DNA from: Nitrososphaerales archaeon TH703
Lineage (GTDB): Archaea; Thermoproteota; Nitrososphaeria; Nitrososphaerales; Nitrososphaeraceae
DNA: 9,516 nt
Direction: 5' to 3'
NCBI GenBank assembly: GCA_014523525.1
Contig: JAATVL010000285.1
Location: forward strand, 1 to 9,516
Shown piece after piece: positions 1-5,639 of this stretch (its first letter is position 1; every line of letters starts with the position of its first letter). Position numbers and translations under genes: made by a program. The notes beneath the pieces are model-generated. The model saw nothing but the letters and a program-made list of their open reading frames with translations. It was not told the DNA's origin and did no database searches.

Positions 1-516
1 AATACCAGGAGCGCCACCCTTTATTCTAATGCATAACCCACCATGAAACTCTGAGAGTACTGTACCGAGGCCCGTTTTGCATTCTATCTCGGCTTTATGA
101 GCTATCTGAGCAGATTCCGTATCAGAAAGACCCAAAGAAAGCGCATCATTGAGTGCAAAAGCCAAACTCAATGCTGCAGACCCACTTGTGCCAATTCCGT
201 ATCCAATTGGTAAATTGACTTCATGACTTACTTTAATAAAGTGATTCTTATTCGTTCTTTTTAGAAATTCATTTATTACGAATCTTGAAACTATCGCATC
301 TTTAGAAATAACGCCATTGATGACAATTATGAAATTATTGCTTTCACTATCATAAAGTTCTACTGTGCTTCTGACCCCTTTGCGAATGGAAATTCCTGCC
401 CCCAGAGAACCACGATTAAGGATTGATCCATCTTTAACTTCACTATAGAATCCGGTAATATGGCTTGGACTATACGCTTTTGCAATAGAAATAGGAGGAT
501 TTATTTCTAAAGTCAT
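1..516 (-). CDS. Pantoate kinase, archaeal GHMP-family (3' end cut by window)
   Basis: Archaeal pantoate kinase phosphorylates pantoate to 4-phosphopantoate in the cytoplasm; phosphopantothenate synthetase then uses the product, replacing the bacterial route to coenzyme A. The first 172 codons are present and the frame runs off the left edge. Seen in the translation: SPSHITGFY at residues 16-24, GSLGAGISI at 36-44, the GHMP glycine-rich ATP loop LPIGYGIGTSGSAAL at 102-116, and AHKAEIECKTGLGTV at 139-153 followed by HGG. This order and wording match archaeal pantoate kinase better than mevalonate or homoserine kinase. The full family length is near 290-300 residues, so roughly 120 are missing. 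The ATG at 516 is the natural start; it lies 73 bases from the divergent PhoU-like gene, in a region with AT-rich promoter-like DNA. The function is known from the family; the assignment rests on motifs only. Confidence 0.9.
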   Translation of the reverse strand, partial: MTLEINPPISIAKAYSPSHITGFYSEVKDGSILNRGSLGAGISIRKGVRSTVELYDSESNNFIIVINGVISKDAIVSRFVINEFLKRTNKNHFIKVSHEVNLPIGYGIGTSGSAALSLAFALNDALSLGLSDTESAQIAHKAEIECKTGLGTVLSEFHGGLCIRIKGGAPGI

Positions 517-589
517 TTTGTGTCATAATATAATATTTTGAAAAATATAAGAATAACGTTTAATTAGTTTATATCTATTTAAATGTACT
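517..589. promoter_or_regulatory. Divergent promoter region, pantoate kinase / PhoU-like gene
   Basis: This 73-base AT-rich spacer must hold both promoters. On the plus strand TTTAATTA (559-566) lies about 26 bases before the ATG at 590, which suits a leaderless transcript; TTTATATC (568-575) is closer. On the minus strand CTTATATTTTT (541-551) lies about 30 bases before the ATG at 516. No Shine-Dalgarno-like sequence is evident. Box positions are judged by eye. Confidence 0.45.
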
Positions 590-1585
590 ATGCTTCAGAA
601 TGAACGACGCTTGCAAAAAATTGGAAGTAGTGTCTTGATGTCATTACCAGCCGAATGGATAAAGACACTTGGTCTTAAAAAGGGAGATATTTTATCTATT
701 GAAAATAATCATGATAATTCAATTACTATATTTCCTGCCCGAGATAGAAATAGTCAGGGTACAGAAATAACGATTCATCTATTTGATCTATCCCATGACA
801 AATTAATTAATCAGATTTATGGAGCATATCTGTTAGGCTATGACCTCATAAAGATCATAGGCAAAACTCAAATCGATTTTGAAAATCGGGAAATCATTAA
901 AAAAGCAATGAGAAATTTGGTTGGTCTTGAAATCGTTGACGAAGACGGCCTTAATATGACTATTCAATTTCTATTGGATGCCCGCTCTATGAATATTTCA
1001 AAAATACTGAAACAAATGAGCTCTATTGTCAACGGAACGCACAGGGATATAGTTAGTGCCATGAAAACTGGAGAAACCCATATCGATCTTCTTGTGAGGG
1101 GAAGAGATGATGAAGTAAACAGGCAATACTTCTTAATTGTACGACTAATTAGAACGGCAATGATGGATCGTAGATTAGCTTCTAGTCTGGATCTTAGTAA
1201 TATCGATATACTCGATTATAGAATTGCGGCAAATCATTTAGAGAATGCCGGAGATCTTATTTCTAAGCTATCTTCTCAGCTATCAGGCTCCTTTGATGAA
1301 ATAAAATATAAAAAAATTATTGAGGGAAATTACTTAATTTTAGAAATGCAAGAAAAATCCATATCTGGATTCATCACAAAGGATACTGAAAAGTCTTCTC
1401 AAGTAGTAACTCTCTTCAATAAATTCAACGCAATATCTAACTTCATAAAGAATGATTATATCAAGCTAGAAGGGAATTATCAATCTGTACTGAACATAAT
1501 AAATATAATATACACTATGGATGAAATTGCGAAGTGTTGGGTAGATATTGCAGATTTGATAAAGCCTGTCTATTCCATCAGATAG
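590..1585 (+). CDS. AbrB (SpoVT) domain plus PhoU-domain regulator
   Basis: This is a 331-residue cytoplasmic protein with two parts. Residues 4-50 form a swapped-hairpin AbrB/SpoVT DNA-binding domain: RRLQKIGSSVLMSLPAEW, then LGLKKGDILSI and a closing ITIFPA strand. The remainder, from about residue 115, is helical and PhoU-like, with two helical-bundle stretches. Archaeal proteins of this architecture are annotated as phosphate uptake regulators, and Nitrososphaeria usually carry several. The bacterial PhoU role (signalling phosphate status between the Pst transporter and PhoR) cannot simply be carried over, because no Pst or two-component genes lie nearby. The AbrB domain suggests direct DNA binding. 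The ATG at 590 is the first in frame and sits at the right distance from a TATA-like box; an ATG at 583 is out of frame. Family assignment is firm, the target unknown. Confidence 0.85.
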   Translation: MLQNERRLQKIGSSVLMSLPAEWIKTLGLKKGDILSIENNHDNSITIFPARDRNSQGTEITIHLFDLSHDKLINQIYGAYLLGYDLIKIIGKTQIDFENREIIKKAMRNLVGLEIVDEDGLNMTIQFLLDARSMNISKILKQMSSIVNGTHRDIVSAMKTGETHIDLLVRGRDDEVNRQYFLIVRLIRTAMMDRRLASSLDLSNIDILDYRIAANHLENAGDLISKLSSQLSGSFDEIKYKKIIEGNYLILEMQEKSISGFITKDTEKSSQVVTLFNKFNAISNFIKNDYIKLEGNYQSVLNIINIIYTMDEIAKCWVDIADLIKPVYSIR

Positions 1586-1631
1586 AAAAAATTTTGAGCA
1601 GCTTGACTTGTGGGATGAATGAATGAAAGGG

Positions 1632-1952
1632 CTAACTTTCTAGCTTTTTAAATACATCATCAAAAAATCTTAATGGTACTATTTTTACAGTATTGAATGA
1701 AGAAATTCCCACCGCAATACTTAGTTCCTCTATATTATGTGCATTTTCTGCTTCCAAAATGATAATCCATTCATGTTCGAGAACTGACATGTAAAAGGCA
1801 ACTACCCTTTTTACATTGAATCTTGAAATATTTGTTTCAATTTTGCTCTTCATTTCTTTAAAGATTTTTTTACTCTGTTCATTATTTAGCGGACAAGATT
1901 CTGGGCTGTGTACTGCAAATACTCCAAACATTGAAGTTTTATTCGATTCCAT
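1632..1952 (-). CDS. Small ferredoxin-fold-like protein (DUF3303/GYD-like), unknown function
   Basis: A 106-residue soluble protein without signal peptide or membrane segment. It alternates predicted strands and helices in the order of a ferredoxin-like alpha-beta dimer: strand FGVFAVH (9-15), the motif HSPESCP (15-21), helix SKKIFKEMKSKIET (27-40), strand VKRVVAFYMS (47-56), strand HEWIIILEAEN (60-70), helix HNIEELSIAVG (72-82), and strand NTVKIVPL (87-94). The HSPESCP motif and layout recall DUF3303 and related dimeric alpha-beta barrel proteins, some of which bind small ligands or haem; that link is my inference. Cys20 is the only cysteine. It is convergent with the PhoU-like gene (46 bases apart) and lies 75 bases downstream of the DUF4443 gene on the same strand, so it may be cotranscribed or use its own TATA box near 1978-1983. 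Confidence 0.7.
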   Translation of the reverse strand: MESNKTSMFGVFAVHSPESCPLNNEQSKKIFKEMKSKIETNISRFNVKRVVAFYMSVLEHEWIIILEAENAHNIEELSIAVGISSFNTVKIVPLRFFDDVFKKLES

Positions 1953-1977
1953 CTGGTCTAGTATCTATTCTGGACAC

Positions 1978-1999
1978 TTAAATGAGTTATTAAAACTCA
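1978..1999 (-). promoter_or_regulatory. TATA-like box and adjoining inverted repeat before the 106-residue gene
   Basis: On the minus strand a TTTAAG element (1978-1983) lies about 28 bases before the ATG at 1952. Next to it is a perfect 6-base inverted repeat, TGAGTT (1983-1988) and AACTCA (1994-1999), with a 5-base spacer. It could be an operator for the small gene or a weak terminator hairpin for the upstream DUF4443 gene, which ends at 2028. Confidence 0.3.
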
Positions 2000-2027
2000 A
2001 GATTTATGTTAACCGATGAGAGCAGTA

Positions 2028-2675
2028 CTAGAAAATGTGTTTATCATGATTCATGATTGTTACAATTGCTGCGCTTTTTGCAGCAAATTCTGCTGATCTT
2101 TCGGACTTATTGTCACTACCGATTATCAGTACATCATCTTCCTCCGGATTTAAGCCCTCTACTAACAATGTATGGAGCTTCTGTTCTTTATGAAGTGCAT
2201 CAAAATTGGTTTTTGGAATCATAAATCTCTTATCTTTATACACTAATGTAGTGGCTCCGAGTGCGTTCATTTTTATTGCTGCGTCCCGTTGTTCTATTCC
2301 TGTTTTTATTACGTAGGCCATTTGTTTTAGCAAAATTGCATAGTTGAAGTTACCTAACGCAACGGAACATTTGGAGATGCTCATTTCAGCTGGCATTGAT
2401 AATGCTAGTTCCGAAAGCAGTTTGTTACCCCTTTCGCTTATCCTTGTTCCAGTCCTATCAGTTTCAACAAGATCATAAATTTTTAGGTGTTTGACAAGTG
2501 TTTTTACTGTTCCCTCCCCTAAACCTAGTTTTTTACATAGAATATGTCTACTAACATGTCCTCTTTCTTGAATGAGTTGTAATGTCTTCAATACATGCAC
2601 TATCTCAAATGAAAGACTTCGACTTGGTGCAATCCTACTTGCTACCTTTTGCAGAGTCTTGACATAGGTGTGCAT
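2028..2675 (-). CDS. DUF4443 winged-helix protein, candidate regulator of cbtBA
   Basis: A 215-residue soluble protein. Residues about 22-90 form a winged helix: a first helix FEIVHVLKTLQLI, a helix-turn-helix over HVSRHILCKKLGLGEGTVKTLVKHL (residues 40-64), then a wing with ETDRTGTRISERG (71-83). The C-terminal half matches the archaeal DUF4443 type, with GATTLVYKDKRFMIP (140-154) and a strand LNPEEDDVLIIGSDN (175-189) that could form a ligand pocket. Cysteines 47 and 103 are present, but there is no obvious metal-binding cluster. The gene is divergent from cbtB across 110 bases, the usual placement of a local regulator, so control of cobalt or corrinoid uptake is a sensible inference, not a demonstrated role. 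A minus-strand TATA-like box at 2705-2712 precedes the ATG at 2675 by about 33 bases. The family call is confident; the regulatory target is speculative. Confidence 0.8.
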   Translation of the reverse strand: MHTYVKTLQKVASRIAPSRSLSFEIVHVLKTLQLIQERGHVSRHILCKKLGLGEGTVKTLVKHLKIYDLVETDRTGTRISERGNKLLSELALSMPAEMSISKCSVALGNFNYAILLKQMAYVIKTGIEQRDAAIKMNALGATTLVYKDKRFMIPKTNFDALHKEQKLHTLLVEGLNPEEDDVLIIGSDNKSERSAEFAAKSAAIVTIMNHDKHIF

Positions 2676-2785
2676 TACATTTGAGATATTACAGTTGGTA
2701 GTGTAATTTATAGAATTTCAGAGGTTAAAATCGGTCTCGTTGGATAAACCAACCAATTATTTATATATATTAGGAATATTAATGA
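2676..2785. promoter_or_regulatory. Divergent DUF4443 gene / cbtB promoter region
   Basis: The spacer holds a plus-strand TATA box TTTATATA (about 2759-2766), some 25 bases before the cbtB ATG at 2786 or 2792, and a minus-strand box TATAAATT (2705-2712) for the DUF4443 gene. Between them lies GTTGG-ATAAA-CCAAC (2739-2753), a perfect 5-base inverted repeat directly upstream of the cbtB TATA box, where an operator or activator site could lie. I see no cobalamin riboswitch-like structure, and the short or absent leader leaves no room for one. Confidence 0.55.
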
Positions 2786-3007
2786 ATGAGAATGTCATAC
2801 ACGAGACAATTATTAATAGAACGACCAGATATTCCCAGGGTAGCGATAGGCATTCTGGTTGCAATCATGCTATTTGGATTATTTTCGGTAGGATTTGACC
2901 AAGGGCAACTTTTTAGTTTGGTTGAAGGGAAAGAGGCCTTCGATAGCAATTGGTTACACGAATTCGTGCATGATATGAGACACGCCGCCGGATTTCCATG
3001 TCACTGA
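2786..3007 (+). CDS. cbtB: CbtB, small subunit of putative cobalt transporter
   Basis: A 73-residue membrane protein with one hydrophobic helix (about residues 18-37) and the hallmark CbtB C-terminus rich in metal ligands: LHEFVHDMRHAAGFPCH, giving His58, Glu59, His62, Asp63, His66, Cys72 and His73. CbtB was proposed as a cobalt-uptake component from its pairing with cbtA and its cobalamin-riboswitch control in proteobacteria. The terminal histidines probably bind Co(II) at the membrane face. Length is normal for the family. cbtA starts 19 bases after the stop, so the pair is one operon. The ATG at 2786 fits a leaderless transcript from the TATA box near 2762, and the second Met (2792) fits equally well. 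The role in cobalt transport is established only by comparative genomics; the identification from the motif is strong. Confidence 0.92.
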   Translation: MRMSYTRQLLIERPDIPRVAIGILVAIMLFGLFSVGFDQGQLFSLVEGKEAFDSNWLHEFVHDMRHAAGFPCH

Positions 3008-3026
3008 CAGTACTGGATAATGAACT

Positions 3027-3755
3027 ATGAGATCATTGCCTTTCCTCCTCGTTACTCTTGTTTCTGGTGCCGTCGCAGGGACAATTCTTGGGATAGTTAA
3101 TCTCGGGGTAGTCGAACCATATATTGATAAAGCTATCCAATTAGAAACGCAAAATGAAATTAGAGCAGGCGAAAATGTGAATACGGATGAAATGGCTGGG
3201 TACAGAATTTGGCAAAAGAGTGGCGAAATCGTTGGAGGAATTGTTTACGGGATTTCACTATCCTCATTATTTGGGATAGTGTTTGCTTATTCAAGAAATT
3301 CGTTACCAGGTAATAATGTCAAAGTGAAGGCAATACTCTTAGCATCAATAATGTGTTTTGTTCTCTTTATAGTCCCTTCATTAAAGTATCCCTCAAATCC
3401 ACCTGCCGTTGGAGACCCAGATACGATATATTATCGGCAAAGCTTGTTTGTAGCATTTCTTGTCATTTCAGGAGCTAGCGCACTGGGTGTAACTGCTCTC
3501 ATTAAAAAAATAAATCAAACAGTATCCAAGAAGGTTGCTATTGCCTGCACAATATATGGTGCTATCATTATTGTATCTTATTTAGCCATGCCTTCAAATC
3601 CGGACAAAATATCCATATCAATGAATTTGGTTGAAGCGTTTCGACTTGTTAGTGCGGCAACGATCGTTATGTTTTGGGAAATCCTTGGGGCAACATATGG
3701 TACTCTATGGAATAGGTTTAACCGGCAGAATCTCAAAAAAGTTACTGCCTTCTAA
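3027..3755 (+). CDS. cbtA: CbtA, membrane subunit of putative cobalt transporter
   Basis: A 242-residue integral membrane protein with about six hydrophobic helices, near residues 4-28, 66-88, 101-118, 138-158, 169-187 and 205-225. The family signature is present: KYPSNPPAVGDPDTI at 120-134, followed by YYRQ, with the extracellular-like acidic segment ETQNEIRAGENVNTDEM at 40-56 after helix 1. Together with CbtB, 19 bases upstream, it forms the predicted cobalt transporter that supplies cobalamin synthesis. Nitrososphaeria make cobalamin themselves, so a cobalt importer is expected. The ATG at 3027 gives a normal N-terminus (RSLPFLLVTLVSG). A pyrimidine-rich tract directly after the stop probably ends the operon. 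Family assignment is firm; transport has not been shown for archaeal members to my knowledge. Confidence 0.92.
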   Translation: MRSLPFLLVTLVSGAVAGTILGIVNLGVVEPYIDKAIQLETQNEIRAGENVNTDEMAGYRIWQKSGEIVGGIVYGISLSSLFGIVFAYSRNSLPGNNVKVKAILLASIMCFVLFIVPSLKYPSNPPAVGDPDTIYYRQSLFVAFLVISGASALGVTALIKKINQTVSKKVAIACTIYGAIIIVSYLAMPSNPDKISISMNLVEAFRLVSAATIVMFWEILGATYGTLWNRFNRQNLKKVTAF

Positions 3756-3758
3756 AAT

Positions 3759-3792
3759 TTGCCTTTTTCTCAACTGAAGCTATTTTAATAGC
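3759..3792 (+). terminator. U-rich tract and small hairpin after cbtA
   Basis: A pyrimidine-rich stretch (TTTGCCTTTTTCTC, 3759-3772) follows the cbtA stop by a few bases, the usual form of an archaeal terminator. It is followed by the short inverted repeat GCTATT-TT-AATAGC (3779-3792), whose two-base centre makes it a weak hairpin. Confidence 0.4.
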
Positions 3793-3993
3793 GTCAAAGG
3801 TTCTTTTAGAAATACCGAAAATGGATTTAATATTTAATGGCAAATTATTGCTTTTGGATTGGAATAGCTGAACTTTAATTGAATTTATTTGGTTATTTGG
3901 TATGGCATTATATTCTGAAATAGTAAAGGTATGCTATGTTGTAGCTTCTGGTACCGGAACTTGTTTTGGCATTTGCTATGGTAGAATATTTAT

Positions 3994-4155
3994 ATGCATT
4001 GTAATACTATCAGTTTCATACCTAGAAAAACTGTTTACGGCAAATGTCCAAAATGTAGGACTAAGAGTCAACTTGAGGTACTATCAAGTAATCCTGGGAA
4101 TGAGAAATTTAGATGCAATATGTGTTATAACAAATTTACAATGGACGAACTTTAA
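3994..4155 (+). CDS. Zinc-ribbon protein, 53 residues (probably the N-terminal part of a ZnR-TRAM protein)
   Basis: This short frame is missed when only longer reading frames are considered, because a longer frame covers the same bases. It encodes 53 residues with two knuckles: CPKC at 18-21 and CNMC at 41-44, separated by SQLEVLSSNPGNEKF, followed by YNKFTMDEL and a TAA stop. The layout (basic residues before the first pair, aromatic-x-C before the second) is a classic four-cysteine zinc ribbon. The frame opens after a TAG at 3982-3984, so the ATG at 3994 is the only standard start. The stop is reached as CTT-TAA-G, and the next base begins an open frame of 154 codons ending in a TRAM domain. 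I infer that the ribbon and TRAM segment belong together, by recoding or after a single-base insertion. A stand-alone 53-residue ribbon remains possible. The nearest TATA-like candidate upstream is TTTAATATTTA at 3826-3836. Confidence 0.65.
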   Translation: MHCNTISFIPRKTVYGKCPKCRTKSQLEVLSSNPGNEKFRCNMCYNKFTMDEL

Positions 4156-4618
4156 GAACCAGTATTCCGTCAATAGGGAATGTAGATTTACTTTTATTAT
4201 TTCTGAATTTTATAGATTCAATTTATCCGAGCTTTTTACTCATAATGAAATAGGACATAAAAGATTGAAATACGTGAAGGACCAAATTAATGTAAGTTTG
4301 GACTATGAAGATGCCTCTTTACATGATAGAAATAAGAATGCCGTTGCTAAAAATATTCAGGAACATAATAGTGATTTGTCTATAAAAAGATCGATATACG
4401 ATTCATCTTTTCAATATCCCGTAAGAATTGGTGATGAATATGACGTAAATATCCAGGATATGAGTAGAAACGGTGATTCCGGCGTCGCACGTATAAGAGG
4501 ACTGATTACTTTTGTAAGAGGGACCAAACCCGATGATAAAGTAAGAATTAAAATTACAAAGGTTGGAAAAGGGTATGCTAGGGGCCAGATGATTGCATAT
4601 TTAGATTCAAAAAAATAG
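4154..4618 (+). CDS. TRAM-domain RNA-binding protein (start unclear; +1 relative to the zinc ribbon)
   Basis: The C-terminal 67 residues (from about 4415) are a clear TRAM domain: YPVRIGDEYDVNIQDMSRNG, then the diagnostic GVARIRGLITFV and TKPDDKVRIKITKVGKGYARG. TRAM is a small beta-barrel that binds RNA; archaea, including Nitrososphaeria, carry stand-alone TRAM proteins proposed to act as RNA chaperones. Upstream is a polar, probably disordered linker (DYEDASLHDRNKN...). There is no in-frame ATG between 4154 and the TRAM core; TTG at 4265 and GTG at 4274 are the only near alternatives and would give about 114-117 residues. The frame also stays open upstream to an ATG at 3902, but that translation (Cys- and Ile-rich) overlaps the zinc ribbon out of frame and is not credible as protein. 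I place the boundary where a +1 shift from the zinc ribbon enters this frame. Confidence 0.75.
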   Translation, partial: KNQYSVNRECRFTFIISEFYRFNLSELFTHNEIGHKRLKYVKDQINVSLDYEDASLHDRNKNAVAKNIQEHNSDLSIKRSIYDSSFQYPVRIGDEYDVNIQDMSRNGDSGVARIRGLITFVRGTKPDDKVRIKITKVGKGYARGQMIAYLDSKK

Positions 4619-4890
4619 ACACTTCATGTTGAAGCTAACCATTTGGAAACTCGTTGTATGAATTAATTTGTACCATATTAATACACCAAATTTTGTTATC
4701 ATAAATTTAACGAACCTATGAGATTACTATTTTTTAGTAAGATTATGGTTATTAATTATTTTATGGAATAATGAATTTTAGTCATTTGATCTCTAAATTA
4801 AATTTATTTGTCAACGGTTTGTATTTCAAGAAATCTCCTTGGATGTCTTATGAATTAAAGATTTAATTTGTAGAACTATTAAAATTAAAT
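4619..4890. other. Gene-free AT-rich spacer
   Basis: I see no coding frame here. Two short inverted repeats stand out: CTTCA-TGT-TGAAG (4622-4634), three bases after the TRAM stop, possibly a weak terminator; and TTACTA-TTTTT-TAGTAA (4724-4740), a 6-base stem with an all-T loop. A TATA-like ATTTAATT at 4861-4868 lies about 26 bases before the ATG at 4891. Confidence 0.4.
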
Positions 4891-4919
4891 ATGGAATACT
4901 TCAGGGGAATACTTTTTTT

Positions 4920-5471
4920 TTGTATAAATTAGATCGGTCTCATAAAGCACTACTTCTTTTAGCTAGTGTAGTTCTAAAATCATTTCTGATGTCAATAGTT
5001 TCTAGTTATGTTTTTTGTGGGAGTATTAATCCCTATGTCTTATTTTTCCATTGTATTAATAATGTTGCATTTGTAGGTGTCAGTACAGCAGCCGTTGCAT
5101 TAATTGGAGCTTTTTTTGGTTATTACATTATAAAGCTCAAACCATTTGATTCAATATTTCCGAATCTAATGATGGGGGACTTTATAGTTACTGCAATGTA
5201 TTTTGGAGCATCTTTCTCTGCTCCTTCAATTATTGCTTCAAAGGTAATGATTTGGTTATTTGGTGTGTGGATATTGGGTATGCTTCTCGCTCCATTTAAC
5301 AAGGAGCGAACTATCTTAAAAAAGGTAACTGAATATGGAGCGATGGTTGCATTAGGAACTCTGCTAACTGCACATTTCATTCCAATTTTACAAGAATATG
5401 AATCTTCATATACAATTGGAATGATGGTAAGTAGTGTTCTGAGTTTATTTGGAGCTGGCAGAGATAAATAA
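4920..5471 (+). CDS. Multi-pass membrane protein, unknown
   Basis: I do not recognise the family. The 183-residue translation is strongly hydrophobic, with about five to six membrane helices (near residues 10-32, 38-71 which may be two, 84-100, 107-124, 138-157 and 163-178) and short polar turns such as KLKPFDS (72-78) and NKERTILKK (127-135). There is no signal-peptide cleavage site, catalytic motif or metal cluster. The start is uncertain. TTG at 4920 opens the frame, and ATG at 4989 would cut off the first helix. An ATG at 4891 is well placed behind a TATA-like box but is separated from this frame by a run of nine T (4913-4921); one additional T would join them and give a natural N-terminus MEYFRGILFFLYKLDR. 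The gene stands alone between two spacers, so its context gives no function. Confidence 0.7.
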   Translation: MYKLDRSHKALLLLASVVLKSFLMSIVSSYVFCGSINPYVLFFHCINNVAFVGVSTAAVALIGAFFGYYIIKLKPFDSIFPNLMMGDFIVTAMYFGASFSAPSIIASKVMIWLFGVWILGMLLAPFNKERTILKKVTEYGAMVALGTLLTAHFIPILQEYESSYTIGMMVSSVLSLFGAGRDK

Positions 5472-5600
5472 GGTCATGTCAATTACTAATACAAGCAAAA
5501 TAAAAGTATAAATGAACTGGGTTTTGCACCTTAGCAATTCTTAAGCCTGTTTTTCCTCCTAATTAATACTTTCACTTTGAAAAAAACATAATGATTCTTT

Positions 5601-5620
5601 AGAAAAGAAACAAAAAATAA
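5601..5620 (-). terminator. U-rich terminator of the beta-propeller gene
   Basis: On the minus strand, 20-40 bases past the stop at 5640, the sequence reads as a T-rich run (TTATTTTTTG, then TTTCTTTTCT). Such tracts suffice for termination in archaea. No hairpin precedes it. Confidence 0.5.
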
Positions 5621-5639
5621 TGAACACGGTAAAAGGAAT

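Noticed and set aside
1608..1628. Short tandem ATGA repeats between two convergent genes
   Set aside because: Only about three units are present; this is too short to distinguish from chance.
1816..2019. Plus-strand frame opposite the 106-residue gene
   Set aside because: It lies antisense to a gene with good protein character and has no motif of its own.
2676..2785. Cobalamin riboswitch before cbtB
   Set aside because: The TATA box is only about 25 bases before the start codon, leaving no leader, and no B12-box-like sequence is seen.
3902..3993. Long N-terminal extension of the TRAM frame from ATG 3902
   Set aside because: Its translation is Cys-, Ile- and Val-rich without domain character, and from 3994 it overlaps the clear zinc ribbon in another frame. 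It is open by chance.
5123..5380. Minus-strand frame inside the membrane protein gene
   Set aside because: It is antisense to a consistent hydrophobic coding frame; no start signal or domain is visible.
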